DNA of 64,000 bases from Verrucomicrobiales bacterium (GTDB lineage: Bacteria; Verrucomicrobiota; Verrucomicrobiia; Verrucomicrobiales; DEV007). The position numbers and the translations under genes were made by a program. Under the pieces are notes generated by a model. The model had not been told where the DNA came from, made no database searches, and saw nothing but the letters and a program-made list of their open reading frames with translations. Where the stretch lies: contig JARGNI010000029.1 of the NCBI GenBank assembly GCA_029213195.1, positions 1 through 64,000 of the forward strand, in the 5' to 3' direction. This document shows positions 1 through 9,538 of this stretch, one piece after another. Every line of letters starts with the position of its first letter. Positions within the stretch are counted from its first letter, which is position 1.

Positions 1-2184
1 TCAAGCCTTCTCTCAGCTTTTCGGCTCGGGTGTCATTTATTTTGGCTCAATTCGCTGGCGGCATCCCTCGAGCGCGCTCGGGAGGCTCGACCCGATCTCT
101 GGCAGGCCTGGTCGGTCTTGATCGAGCAGAAGCTTGCGATGGGAGCGACCGAGGATGCCCTCGGCCTCGCTCGCGAGATGACGGAGCGATTCCCGATGCT
201 TCCGAGAGCCTGGTTCAGTTTGTCGGAGGTTCACAGTGATCGGGGAGAAGCGGAGGAGGAGGTCGCCGCCCTCGAAGAGGCCTTGCGAATCAATCCGAAC
301 TGGGACCGAGCCCTGCGGAAACTGTCGGACGGGCGGGAGAAGCTGGGAGACTACGAGGGCGCCGTGAAACCCCTTCGCAGGGCCGTCGAGTGGGATCCCC
401 TCACGGCAGCGAATCATGGTTGCCTCGCCGACACCCTTTGGAAACTGGGTGAGACGGAGGAAGCTTTTCAATCGATCCAGACCGCGGCCGAGATCGATCC
501 CGACTACGGTTGGGCCTGGGACCAACTGGGCGACTGGGCCCGACTCCTGGAACGAGAGGACGAGGCCATCGCGACGGGGCGCAAACTCTGCGAGGAGCGC
601 CCCGCCTCTTCGGATTCCTGGCTGAGGCTTCGCCGGATTTATGCCTCCTTTCCCGGTCGGCAGGATGAGCAACTCGAGGTCCTGGCCGAAGGGCTCGAGC
701 ATTGCCCGAGCTCGATCGATCTCCACGATATCCGGTCCATGGTGCTCGCGCAGATGGGGCGTTATCGCGAGGCAATCGAGGCGAGTCGGCCGGAAGTTTT
801 CGAGGAGAACCGTCCGCACTATCTGCAGGGTCGCGAGGCCTGGGTCGAGTGGGAGCGAGGCAATCGCGCGGAGGCGATTCGCATCCTCGAGAAAGCGATG
901 GAGGGGCACTCCGACTGGCTCTGGGGCTATGAAATGCTCACGGACTGGTGCACGGAGGAGGAGGAATTCGACAAGGCCGTCTCAGCGGTCGACCACCTCG
1001 TCCGGCTTTCTCCGAGATCCTCGACGTCTCATGGCTTCCGCGGAGATCTCATGTTCCGAAAAGGGGAGGACAAAGAGGCCATCGCCAGCTTTGAGCGAGC
1101 GTTTCAGTTGTCGCCCACCTACACCTTCTCGGCCTGGCACCTTGTTCGGCTCTATCTCAAATCCGAAGAATACGAAAACGCCGAAGAGACGCTGCAAGTC
1201 TGGCGTTATCACAATCCCGAGGACTCGGGTCCGGCCGAGATGGAGGTCCGACTCCACGCCGCGAAGAAGGATCGAGAAAAAGCCCTCGTCGCCTTCAATG
1301 AGCTGGTCCGGCACCGGGCGGCTTCGGAGCAACGGCTCATCGATGCCGAAGATGTCCTGAGAGAAGCTGGGTGGCAGAAGGAAGTTTTCAAGAGATACCG
1401 GGCCGCGGCCCAGGCCGAGCAGCTCATCAACACGGAAGCGGCCATCCGTTGGGCGGCCTGGGGAGTGTATGATTCGAAGAAGAAACTGATCAAGGATTTG
1501 CAGGGATTCCGCCTCGATGAGCCCGTCCTCGAGGCGGCGTGGAGGTCGCTGATCATGGAGTTGATCAACGACAACCGGACGGATAAAGCCTTGCAGACGA
1601 TCCGGAAGCACCGCGATCAGTATCGGAGCACGACGCTCCTCTGGGCGACCGGCTGCTATGCTTGTCGGATGGCGAAGGAATTCGGACAGGCCGTGAAATG
1701 GAGCGAGGGATGGGAGGAACGGCAGGGTCTCGAGAGCTGGATGCTGATCAACGTGGCTCTAGCTCATCTCGTGCAATCCGGTTTGGGTGCCTCGGGACCG
1801 ATTCATCTCTTCGCGATCGAGAGTCTGCCTGTCGATCACGACACCGTGATGCATCACCCCTTTGCCGCGCTCTACGAGGCCCGGGATGGTTCCGTGGAGA
1901 AAGCCATCGCGATCCGTGAAGCGACCGAGTTGGGGGTGCTCAATCCCTTCTACCAGTCGATCCATCAGCTTTCCGAATACCTGATCGAGCATCGGGAAAC
2001 CGGGATCGTAAATCCGGCGATTCTCGACAAGGCACGGGAGATTTATCCGGATCTGAAAGGAAACCCGATCTCGAGAAAGACCTTTGCCCTGATCGTCAAA
2101 GAAACTTCTCCGGCGCTTAGAAAAGCGGGTTGGACTGGGTGGAAGCACTGGTTCTATGGCTTCCGCTGCTCGGTGGGTCTGTAG
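1..2184 (+). CDS. TPR-repeat protein, 5' end outside the window
   Basis: The reading frame is open from the first base, and the first codons already look coding, so the true start lies upstream. About 727 residues are visible. The first half is a run of tetratricopeptide units, for example the segments containing RAWFSLSEVHSDRGEAEEEV and ALEEALRINPNW, a scaffold fold for protein binding. No catalytic motif or membrane segment is visible, and the C-terminal 250 residues are less regular helical sequence. The gene converges on the minus-strand E2 gene with only 14 bp between the stop codons. An internal ATG at 118 could be mistaken for the start, but the repeat pattern already runs through the residues before it. 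The specific role is unknown. Confidence 0.85.
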   Translation, partial: SSLLSAFRLGCHLFWLNSLAASLERAREARPDLWQAWSVLIEQKLAMGATEDALGLAREMTERFPMLPRAWFSLSEVHSDRGEAEEEVAALEEALRINPNWDRALRKLSDGREKLGDYEGAVKPLRRAVEWDPLTAANHGCLADTLWKLGETEEAFQSIQTAAEIDPDYGWAWDQLGDWARLLEREDEAIATGRKLCEERPASSDSWLRLRRIYASFPGRQDEQLEVLAEGLEHCPSSIDLHDIRSMVLAQMGRYREAIEASRPEVFEENRPHYLQGREAWVEWERGNRAEAIRILEKAMEGHSDWLWGYEMLTDWCTEEEEFDKAVSAVDHLVRLSPRSSTSHGFRGDLMFRKGEDKEAIASFERAFQLSPTYTFSAWHLVRLYLKSEEYENAEETLQVWRYHNPEDSGPAEMEVRLHAAKKDREKALVAFNELVRHRAASEQRLIDAEDVLREAGWQKEVFKRYRAAAQAEQLINTEAAIRWAAWGVYDSKKKLIKDLQGFRLDEPVLEAAWRSLIMELINDNRTDKALQTIRKHRDQYRSTTLLWATGCYACRMAKEFGQAVKWSEGWEERQGLESWMLINVALAHLVQSGLGASGPIHLFAIESLPVDHDTVMHHPFAALYEARDGSVEKAIAIREATELGVLNPFYQSIHQLSEYLIEHRETGIVNPAILDKAREIYPDLKGNPISRKTFALIVKETSPALRKAGWTGWKHWFYGFRCSVGL

Positions 2185-2198
2185 AGGACTCGCGGCGA

Positions 2199-3458
2199 TT
2201 AGAGCTCGGCGGGATTCTGCAGGAGCTCCCCGACGCGCTGGAGAAGTCTTCCCGCAGCACCTCCGTCGAGGATGCGGTGATCGAAACTGAGTATGAACTG
2301 GGATTCCAGTTTGGGAACGAAATCTCCCGACTCGGGATCCCAGATCGGAGTCTTGCGGCCGGCCATGAGCCCGAGGACGAGATTCTGCTCGGGGAGCGGA
2401 ATCGGGGTCGCGGCCGTGATTCCGAAAGGACCGACATTGGTGATCGTGGCGATCCCGGCACCGGTCGCATCAGCCGGGAGCTTTCTTTCCTGTGCTCGCT
2501 GGATCAGGGTTTCGTAGGGCTCGCGCAACTCGCCGAGGGACTTCTGGTCGACGTTGCGAATCACGGGCACGAGGACCCCGTCCTCCGCTTCGACCGCGAA
2601 TCCGATATCGATGGCATTGGGGTGGACGATCCGGTTTCCGATCAATCGTCCGGCCACCGCGGTGTTCTCCGAAAGCGCGATCGCGAGAGCGCGCATCGCG
2701 TAGAGGGTCACTCCCGGTTTGGCTTCAAGAGACTTCCGGTGCGCGAGGACTTCGTCCATGATCACCGGCACGGTCACGGTAGCGAGAGGGCGAGTCCAGC
2801 TGCGCCGCATCGAGTCGGCCACGGCGATCCGCATCGGGGATGCATCGGTCATGTGGCTTTGCTCGATCTCCTGGATGAACTTCTCGAAATCCTCGACCGT
2901 GACACGACCACCGGCTCCACTGCCGGGCAGGCCGGCGAGATCGGCGGAGTTCAACCCCAGTTCCTCCATCCGGTGACGCATCCGGGGACTGAGATAGACG
3001 CTGGAGCGAATCGGGACGGGGAGCTCGCCCTCGACGGTGGGCTGGACGGGACGGGGATCGACGTAGGAGGCGCCAGGCGGCTGGCTTTCGATCATGTCTT
3101 TTTCGTCGATCGCAAAGTGCAGATTGGCTTCGCTATCGCCACTCCCGGCCGAGGACGCTGCTTCGGATTCGGTCTCTTCCTTGGGCTTCAAGAGCCCGGC
3201 ACGGATCGCGTCCTCTTCGCTGGCCTCGATGAAGGCGAGCTGGGTCCCCACGGAATAGCTCGTCCCGATCTCGGCGATGACTTCGGAAATAATCCCACCG
3301 CAGGGCGTGGTCACCTCCATCATCGCTTTGTCGGTCTCGACTTCGAAAATATTTTGATCAGCCTTCACCTCGGCTCCAGACTCGATAAGAATCTCTCGCA
3401 CCGTGGCTTCAGCCATGGATTCTCCCAGTTGGGGCATCTTGATCGGAAAATGAGGCAT
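2199..3458 (-). CDS. 2-oxoacid dehydrogenase complex E2 (dihydrolipoamide acyltransferase), probably of pyruvate dehydrogenase
   Basis: Predicted 419-residue E2 core enzyme, which moves an acyl group from E1 to CoA on a lipoyl arm. The lipoyl domain is at residues 1-80 (KMPQLGESMAEA; lipoyl-lysine motif ETDKAMMEV). A peripheral-subunit-binding domain follows around residues 130-170 (SPRMRHRMEELGL, GSGAGGRVTVEDF). The acyltransferase domain ends with the catalytic motif FDHRILDG. The frame stays open to 4151, but the family N-terminus MPHFPIKMPQLGES begins at 3458 and leaves a 99-bp intergenic space to the divergent ABC gene, so I start it there. No E1 or E3 gene is adjacent, so the complex must be completed from elsewhere. 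Assignment to pyruvate rather than 2-oxoglutarate dehydrogenase is inference: a separate sucB is at 24678. Confidence 0.88.
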   Translation of the reverse strand: MPHFPIKMPQLGESMAEATVREILIESGAEVKADQNIFEVETDKAMMEVTTPCGGIISEVIAEIGTSYSVGTQLAFIEASEEDAIRAGLLKPKEETESEAASSAGSGDSEANLHFAIDEKDMIESQPPGASYVDPRPVQPTVEGELPVPIRSSVYLSPRMRHRMEELGLNSADLAGLPGSGAGGRVTVEDFEKFIQEIEQSHMTDASPMRIAVADSMRRSWTRPLATVTVPVIMDEVLAHRKSLEAKPGVTLYAMRALAIALSENTAVAGRLIGNRIVHPNAIDIGFAVEAEDGVLVPVIRNVDQKSLGELREPYETLIQRAQERKLPADATGAGIATITNVGPFGITAATPIPLPEQNLVLGLMAGRKTPIWDPESGDFVPKLESQFILSFDHRILDGGAAGRLLQRVGELLQNPAEL

Positions 3459-3490
3459 GATGTGGTGGGGGCTGGGTCGGGGAAACTCAT

Positions 3491-3540
3491 GGATACAGGG
3501 AACTTGTTCTCTGGTCCTGACGGGCTTCCCTGTCGTATCC
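3491..3540. repeat. Large imperfect inverted repeat in the divergent promoter region
   Basis: GGATAC plus AGGGAA (3491-3502) can pair with TTCCCT (3526-3531) and GTATCC (3535-3540), with a 3-nt bulge between the two blocks. The dyad lies between the start of the E2 gene (3458, minus) and the ABC ATPase gene (3558, plus). It could be an operator for either gene or a leader hairpin. No regulator is implied by the sequence. Confidence 0.4.
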
Positions 3541-3557
3541 TCTAACGGTGTAGAAAA

Positions 3558-4235
3558 ATGAAAGCGCTGCAAGTCTCCAAGGTAACAAAATCGTATGGCG
3601 AAGTCCCTGTCCTGAAAGGGGTTTCGTTCGGTCTCGCCGCTGGAGAGCGAGTCGCGCTGATGGGACCGTCCGGATCGGGCAAAAGCACCCTCCTCAACTG
3701 CATCGGAGGCATCGACCGGTCCGACGAGGGAACCATCACGATCGAGGAACAATCCCTCGAGGGGCTCGATGAGAACGAACTCTGCCGGCTCCGGCGCGAG
3801 AGCGTCAGCACAATCTTCCAGTTTTTTCACCTGCTCCCGACACTCTCGGCTCGCGAGAATATCGAGTTTCCTCTCCAACTGGCGGGGCTGGAAGGAGCTG
3901 AGCGGGAAGAACGAGTCGCCCAACTCATCGATGAGGTGGGGCTTTCTCATCGCGCCGATGCCATGCCCGACGAGCTCAGCGGAGGCGAGATGCAACGGGT
4001 CGCGATTGCCCGAGCCCTGTCGATTCGTCCCCATCTCATCCTCGCCGATGAACCGACCGGAAATCTCGACACCGTGACGGGAGAGTCCATTCTCGATCTT
4101 CTTGCCGAGCTCAGCGACGCGCATGGGATCGCCATGGTCCTCGTCACCCACAGCGAATCCGTCACCCGCATCTGCCAGCGGACCCTGAGGATGCAGGATG
4201 GGGTCATCCTCGAAGAAATCGCCACGGCCGGATGA
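3558..4235 (+). CDS. ABC transporter ATP-binding protein (LolD/MacB type)
   Basis: A 225-residue ATPase of the family that drives FtsX/MacB-type exporters and lipoprotein release. It has Walker A GPSGSGKST (residues 36-44), the signature LSGGEMQRVAIARAL, Walker B LILADEPTGNLD and a late switch histidine in LVTHSES. Length is normal for the family. Its end overlaps the permease start by 4 bp (ATGA), so the two are translationally coupled. With the permease and the AttH-like lipocalin that follow it resembles the att(E)FGH type of operon. The substrate is unknown. Confidence 0.93.
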   Translation: MKALQVSKVTKSYGEVPVLKGVSFGLAAGERVALMGPSGSGKSTLLNCIGGIDRSDEGTITIEEQSLEGLDENELCRLRRESVSTIFQFFHLLPTLSARENIEFPLQLAGLEGAEREERVAQLIDEVGLSHRADAMPDELSGGEMQRVAIARALSIRPHLILADEPTGNLDTVTGESILDLLAELSDAHGIAMVLVTHSESVTRICQRTLRMQDGVILEEIATAG

Positions 4236-6889
4236 AGTCCTCTTCTCCCTCCACCCTCCCGCCCGTCGCGGTGGGGCGCATTCTCTGGTCGCGCGTGATC
4301 TGGCGGCACTGGAAGCGGGAACCGTGGCTCACCGCCGTGCTCGTGGGCATCTTGTCCCTGGGAGTCGCGGTCTTTCTTTCGGTGCGTCTTGCGAACAAGG
4401 CGGCCGTGAGCGGCTTTGGGCTCTTCACCGAGTCGATCGCCGGGGAGAGCGATTTTATCCTGCGACCGGGGGCGGGGAGGTTGCCGGTCGAGGAACTGTG
4501 GAGAATCCGGGAGGAGCTGACTCGTTCGCCTGCCGAGATCTTTCCAGTCCTCGAAGTCTCCGGAGCCCTCGCCGATGAACCCAATGGCCCGCTCCTGCGT
4601 TTTGTTGGGGCGGATCTTGTGGCCCTTCAGAACACGGCCAATTCGATTCGCAACGATTCGTCCGGACCGGGGCCTGATTCCGAGAGCGATGGGCAGGGCA
4701 GGTTCGGAGGAGAAGACTCGCTGCTGGGGCGAGCCGATCGCGTGCTCGTGGGAGAAGCCTTTGCGAAGCGCTTCCAGGTCGAGAAAGGCTCCGTCCTCTC
4801 CGTCTTGATCCATGACCGAAAGGCGGAAGTCGAGATCCGGGGCGTGCTTCCTGCGAACCCGAATCTCCCTGAAGTACCCGATCATCTCCTCCTCATGGAC
4901 CTGCCGGGATTGCAGGCCCTCGCTCGAGAGCCGGATGCCCTCTCCCGGGTCGAATTTCGTATTCCCGAGGGGGTTCATTTCGCCGAGAACCGACGCCTTG
5001 TCGGAGAACGGATGTGGGACTTCGCCTCGGAAAATGGATATCTTCTCCATACTCCCGAGGATCGAAAGTCTTCCGTGACCCAGATGAGCGCGGCCTTCCG
5101 ACTCAATCTCACGATCCTTTCGGGACTCGCTCTGCTTGTTGGTGTCTACCTCATCCTCCAGGCAATGGAGGCCGCGGTGATCAAGCGTCGTTCCGAGATC
5201 GCGGTCCTCCGCTCCCTCGGGGTGACGCCGGCACAGATTCGGGCGGCTTGGATGTGGGAGGGAGTCGTTTTTGGAATTCTCGGATCCATTCTCGGAATCC
5301 TCCTGGGACGAATCCTAGCGATGGGCATGGTCGGAGCGATCGCGCGGACGGTGAACACGCTTTACTATGAGACGACGACGACCTCGATCTCGCTCTCGGG
5401 CGGGGAGGTGCTTTTCTGCCTCGCCTTTGGCTTGGGGGCGAGTCTTTTCGCGACCTGGCTCCCCGCTCGGGAGGCTTCGCAAACCCCACCTGCGCAATCC
5501 TTGAAACAAGGTACGAGGGGAGGCGGCATTGCCGTGCTGAAACGTTGGCCGCTCGGGCTGGTTCTCATCGCTGCCGGGATCGGGTTCGCCTTCCTGCCCC
5601 CGTTCCAATCCGGAATCGAAAACCAGGTGCCGCTCGGGGGCTATCTCGCCGCGATTCTCGCCGTCTTTGGCGCCAGTATTCTCATCGGTCTCTTGTTTCG
5701 GCCGGTTTCGAGAGGGCTCCGGTCGGGTCGGCCCGGCCCGATGAGGCAATACGCAGCGAGCCAGCTACAACGTCCCGGGGGACGGCATCGACTCACGGCG
5801 GCGGGACTCGCCGTCGCCATCGGGATGTCGGCTGCCATGGCGATTCTTGTCGCCAGTTTCGAAAACACCCTGACCGGCTGGATCGGCCAGCTTCTCAAGG
5901 CCGATGCCTATGTCGCCGCGGCAGGGGCGAACTCCGTGGCCAACGAGAACACCCTTTCTCCGGCTGTCTGGAAGGAGATCGAGGCGAGTGAGGGTGTCGC
6001 GGGAGTCGATCGCTTGCGGCGCTATTCGGTGACGGTCCAGGGACGCGAGTTTTTCCTCGGCGGAGCCGACTACAACAACGACCCGGAACGCTATCTCCAG
6101 CTCATCTGGATCGATCCACCTGCGAAGAAAGGCCCCAGGGTTCTCGAGGAAAAAATGGAGCAGGTTCATCCCGGCTGGATCAGCGAATCGTTGGCTCGTC
6201 GACTTTCGATTGAAAAGGGGAGTCCTGTCGTTCTCCCGACCCCGGCAGGCCCGAAAAAGATCGAGGTCACCGGCGTCTTTGCCGAGTATGGAAACGAGAC
6301 TGGAACGATGATCGTGTCCCGTCGCTTCACCCGCGAGTGGTATGGCGACGAACGACTCACGAACATGGCGGTCTACTTCGACGAAGGAGTCGATGCCGAG
6401 GAGAAAGTCGCTCGCCTTTCCGAGCAATTTCCCGCGATCAACGTGCGGACTAATGCGCGGCTCCGGGAAGAGTCGATCCGGATTTTTCACCAGACCTTCG
6501 CGGTCACCTATGCTCTCGAAGCGATCGCCGTCCTCATCGCCGTGACCGGTCTTGGTTTGGCTCTCGCGGGTCTGCTTCTCGAGAGAAAGAACGAGCTCGC
6601 CACCCTCAAGTCCATTGGGGCGACGCGGAAGGAGGTCGCGCTGGCCGCGATGTGGGAGAGTTCGGGCATCGCCGTGATCGGCTATCTCGGCGGCATCCTG
6701 CTCTCTTTCTTCCTCGGATGGGTTCTCATTTTTGTCATCAACCCCCAGAGCTTTGGCTGGACCTTGAGCTATCGGATTCCCTGGGGCGCTTTCGCCATGC
6801 TCGGGATCCTCACCGTGCTCACCGCCGGGCTGGTGGGATACGTCGTCGGATATCAGAAAGCCCAACTCGATTCAGATCGCGAAGAGTAA
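4232..6889 (+). CDS. FtsX-like ABC transporter permease
   Basis: An 885-residue inner-membrane permease. About ten hydrophobic segments are visible: one near the N-terminus (TAVLVGILSLGVAVF), a group of three around residues 290-410, two near 435-490, one near 525, and three at the C-terminus. Large extracytoplasmic domains follow the first segment and the seventh. This is the duplicated FtsX-domain layout in one chain (two AttF/AttG-like halves fused), so one gene can serve with the single upstream ATPase. The motif LRSLGVTPAQIRAAWMWE and its C-terminal echo LKSIGATRKEVALAAMWE are the usual coupling regions. The substrate is unknown; lipophilic compounds or lipoproteins are typical of the family. 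Confidence 0.92.
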   Translation: MKSSSPSTLPPVAVGRILWSRVIWRHWKREPWLTAVLVGILSLGVAVFLSVRLANKAAVSGFGLFTESIAGESDFILRPGAGRLPVEELWRIREELTRSPAEIFPVLEVSGALADEPNGPLLRFVGADLVALQNTANSIRNDSSGPGPDSESDGQGRFGGEDSLLGRADRVLVGEAFAKRFQVEKGSVLSVLIHDRKAEVEIRGVLPANPNLPEVPDHLLLMDLPGLQALAREPDALSRVEFRIPEGVHFAENRRLVGERMWDFASENGYLLHTPEDRKSSVTQMSAAFRLNLTILSGLALLVGVYLILQAMEAAVIKRRSEIAVLRSLGVTPAQIRAAWMWEGVVFGILGSILGILLGRILAMGMVGAIARTVNTLYYETTTTSISLSGGEVLFCLAFGLGASLFATWLPAREASQTPPAQSLKQGTRGGGIAVLKRWPLGLVLIAAGIGFAFLPPFQSGIENQVPLGGYLAAILAVFGASILIGLLFRPVSRGLRSGRPGPMRQYAASQLQRPGGRHRLTAAGLAVAIGMSAAMAILVASFENTLTGWIGQLLKADAYVAAAGANSVANENTLSPAVWKEIEASEGVAGVDRLRRYSVTVQGREFFLGGADYNNDPERYLQLIWIDPPAKKGPRVLEEKMEQVHPGWISESLARRLSIEKGSPVVLPTPAGPKKIEVTGVFAEYGNETGTMIVSRRFTREWYGDERLTNMAVYFDEGVDAEEKVARLSEQFPAINVRTNARLREESIRIFHQTFAVTYALEAIAVLIAVTGLGLALAGLLLERKNELATLKSIGATRKEVALAAMWESSGIAVIGYLGGILLSFFLGWVLIFVINPQSFGWTLSYRIPWGAFAMLGILTVLTAGLVGYVVGYQKAQLDSDREE

Positions 6890-6896
6890 CAAACAA

Positions 6897-8009
6897 ATGA
6901 GAACGCCAAGACCTGTTTTCGCCATCTTTCTCCTCCTGGGCGGCCTGTTCCTTTCAGGAGGCGGCGCCGCTGCGGAGTGGTCGAAACCCCGGGTGGGCCA
7001 CGTCCTCCAGTTTCCGAGGGATCATGGAAGTCATCCCGATTTCAAGATCGAGTGGTGGTATCTCACCGGCCATCTCTTCGCGGGAGATCGACGTTTTGGA
7101 TTCCAGGCGACTTTCTTTCGACTGGGACAGCGGCCCGAGACGGTACCCGATGACGAGGCCTTTGGCGATGCCCAGATCTACATGGCTCACATGGGGTTGA
7201 GCGACCCGGAGACTGGAGAATTCTATCACCAGGAGCGTCTCAATCGCGCAGGTTGGAATGCGGGTGCCAAGGAAGGCGATCTCCAGGTCTTCAACGGCGA
7301 TTGGAAACTGGAGCGAGTGGGAAATTTCCTGGAACTGTCAGGCTCCGTCCGCTCCGAAGTCCGTTTCGATCTTCGTCTCCTTGCTCACAAACCCCAAGTC
7401 ATCTTTGGAGAAGAGGGGATCTCACGAAAAGGACCCGAGGGCACCGCAGCCAGCTATTACATCACCTTCCCGAGACTGGATGTGGAGGGAACTCTCCTAC
7501 TTGGGGAGGAGAAGCTGGAGGTCGCCGGCGAAGCGTGGATGGATCACGAGATCTCGAGCAGCCAACTCGATCGCAACCAGATCGGATGGGACTGGGCGGC
7601 GTTCCAGTTTTATGACGGGCGCGAGATCATGGGCTATGTCCTGAGGGAGAAAGAGGGCTCCGTTTCTCCGTATTCCAAGCTCGTCTGGATCGATCGCGAA
7701 GGAAACCTGACCCACCAGAAGGCCGAGGAGTATCGCTGGATTCACCAGGGCGAATGGGAAAGCCCGAAGACCGGAGCCGTTTATCCCATCTCCCCGCAGA
7801 TCGAGACCACCGATCCGGCGACCGGAAAGCGACGCAAATTTCTCCTCCAACCCACCATGGCCGCCCAGGAGATGGTTGGAGGATCGGGCGGCGTCAGCTA
7901 CTGGGAAGGTGCCTGCGACATCATCGACGTCGAGACCGATGAGATCATCGGCCGCGCCTTTCTCGAGATGACCGGCTACGCTGACAACATCTCCGAGAAG
8001 CTCCAGTGA
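6897..8009 (+). CDS. AttH/CrtC-like lipocalin-fold protein, exported
   Basis: A 370-residue protein with a cleavable signal peptide (hydrophobic residues 8-26, ending GGGAAA). It contains the family hallmark IEWWYLTGHL at residues 51-60 and the second conserved block WMDHEISSSQLDRNQIGWDW. AttH and hydroxyneurosporene synthase (CrtC) share this lipocalin-like fold. The gene begins 7 bp after the permease stop, so the protein is probably the periplasmic partner of the ABC exporter. Carotenoid hydratase activity is possible from the family but unsupported here, since no carotenoid genes are near. The operon reading is inference from spacing. Confidence 0.88.
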   Translation: MRTPRPVFAIFLLLGGLFLSGGGAAAEWSKPRVGHVLQFPRDHGSHPDFKIEWWYLTGHLFAGDRRFGFQATFFRLGQRPETVPDDEAFGDAQIYMAHMGLSDPETGEFYHQERLNRAGWNAGAKEGDLQVFNGDWKLERVGNFLELSGSVRSEVRFDLRLLAHKPQVIFGEEGISRKGPEGTAASYYITFPRLDVEGTLLLGEEKLEVAGEAWMDHEISSSQLDRNQIGWDWAAFQFYDGREIMGYVLREKEGSVSPYSKLVWIDREGNLTHQKAEEYRWIHQGEWESPKTGAVYPISPQIETTDPATGKRRKFLLQPTMAAQEMVGGSGGVSYWEGACDIIDVETDEIIGRAFLEMTGYADNISEKLQ

Positions 8010-8166
8010 AGGGGGACATCGAGTTCCTGGGTGTCAGGCACACGAGCTCGGTGCCCCCCTGCGCAACACCCAGCCGAGAGGGCGCATGGATTTTCACGGA
8101 TGAAACGGATGTCCATGGATTTCTCGAACCGCATTCCCAAGCCAATCCATGCCTCAGGAAACGCAT

Positions 8167-8190
8167 GTAGCGGAAGATGCGAATCTTCCG
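8167..8190 (+). repeat. GTAGCGGAA-type palindromic element, single hairpin
   Basis: GTAG is followed by the perfect 8-bp stem CGGAAGAT / ATCTTCCG with loop GCGA. It shares CGGAA...TTCCG and a GCNA loop with the elements at 10805 and 58811, while the inner stem bases differ but stay paired. It lies in the 239-bp gap between the AttH-like gene and the NosR-like gene. Confidence 0.6.
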
Positions 8191-8248
8191 ACCGCCGTTC
8201 GAGCCATCATCGCCCCTCTTTGGACACTACGTATTTTAGGAAGTTGGC

Positions 8249-9538
8249 TTGTCTTGGATTCCGAATACACTGCCCCTCATCAAGACTTGGTTGTTACAGC
8301 TCTATCGACTCGCGGTTCTCGTGGCCATTGCCTGGCTGATCCGAGGGCACCACGATCAGCTTCGAGTCCAGGGCGATTGGCCGATCACGGTGGCTGAGGT
8401 CAAAACCTTTCTTCCCGAGGCCCATCGCCTCGTCGTCGACTCGGGAGAACGAGGAGGGCTCGAAGTTCGCAACGCCGCTGGAGAAAAGATCGGATACACG
8501 GTGCGCACCATGCCCGAGTCTCGAGAGATCGTTGGCTACTCGGGGCCGAGTGATGTTCTCGTCGTCTTCGACGCCGAAGACAAGGGGGTGGGGATCGCGT
8601 TTCGTCACAGCTACGACACCCCGAGTCATGTCGAGGATGTGAAGCTGGATTACTTTTTCATGGAATCGTGGAACGGTCGCACCTGGGATGCCATCGCCGA
8701 GATCGAGGACATGAACGAGGCCGAGATCTACAGCGTGACCGGGGCGACCCGGACGAGTGAGGCGGTCGCCGAAAGTATCACTCATCGTCTCGCCATCGCG
8801 AGTGGCCAGGAGGGGATGGATCGCTCCGTGCAGTGGGAGTGGCGGGACTTCGCCCTTCTCGGCTTCCTCGCCGGAGGCTTGCTCTTCGCTTTCCAGAAAA
8901 AGAAGAGCGTCCAGAAATGGCGATGGATCTACTCCATCGCGACCATTCTCCTGCTCGGATTCTGGTTGGGGGATCTCATCGCCCAGTCTCTCCTCGTCGG
9001 CTGGGTCGAGAGTCGCGTGCCCTGGGAGGCCACTCCCGGGCTCGTGCTGTTTGTTCTCGCTGCTTTCCTGCTCCCCTGGTTCACCAGGCAGCCGCTCTAC
9101 TGCCAGTTCATCTGCCCTCATGGAAACCTGCAGCGCTGGGCCATGAAGGTGGTCCCGGCCGGGTGGAAGCGCCCTTTGCCTGGAGACGGGAAATGGATCG
9201 GACGTTGGATCCCAGTCATGCTCCTCGCCGTGGTTCTCGGCGTCTCCTTTCTTCAGCTCGATCTCGATCTGGCAGGCATCGAGCCGTTCGATGCCTACCT
9301 CGTGAAATCGGCTGGACTGGCGACCATTCTCGTCGCCGTGATCGGTCTGGCCCTCTCGCTCTTTTATCCCATGATCTACTGCAAATACGGATGCCCAACT
9401 GGCTGGCTTCTCGAGTTTGTCCGTCGACGATCCGGGAAAGATCGCTTCGGGGAGCGCGACTGGATCGGGCTCGGATTGCTCGTTCTCGCCTTTGCGCTGT
9501 CCCGCATTCCCTTGTCCTCGATCTTCAGCATGACGTGA
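8249..9538 (+). CDS. NosR-like membrane protein with covalent FMN domain and two CxxxCP motifs
   Basis: A 429-residue electron-transfer membrane protein. After one N-terminal membrane segment comes an extracytoplasmic FMN-binding domain with the flavinylation motif SVTGAT (residues 162-167). Thr167 is the expected FMN acceptor after action of an ApbE enzyme. Then come about five or six membrane segments carrying YCQFICP (Cys285, Cys289) and YCKYGCP (Cys378, Cys382), as in NosR/NapH/RdhC. There is no ferredoxin-like C-terminal domain, so it is shorter than NosR. The start is TTG, chosen because AGGAAG sits 5-6 nt upstream and no ATG fits better. The gene ends in TGATG shared with the next gene. 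Electron donor and acceptor are unknown; no nos or rdh genes are near. Confidence 0.85.
   Translation: MSWIPNTLPLIKTWLLQLYRLAVLVAIAWLIRGHHDQLRVQGDWPITVAEVKTFLPEAHRLVVDSGERGGLEVRNAAGEKIGYTVRTMPESREIVGYSGPSDVLVVFDAEDKGVGIAFRHSYDTPSHVEDVKLDYFFMESWNGRTWDAIAEIEDMNEAEIYSVTGATRTSEAVAESITHRLAIASGQEGMDRSVQWEWRDFALLGFLAGGLLFAFQKKKSVQKWRWIYSIATILLLGFWLGDLIAQSLLVGWVESRVPWEATPGLVLFVLAAFLLPWFTRQPLYCQFICPHGNLQRWAMKVVPAGWKRPLPGDGKWIGRWIPVMLLAVVLGVSFLQLDLDLAGIEPFDAYLVKSAGLATILVAVIGLALSLFYPMIYCKYGCPTGWLLEFVRRRSGKDRFGERDWIGLGLLVLAFALSRIPLSSIFSMT

Noticed and set aside
2130-3545. 471-codon plus-strand frame over the E2 gene
   Set aside because: The minus strand encodes an intact E2 with lipoyl and catalytic motifs; the plus frame is its shadow.
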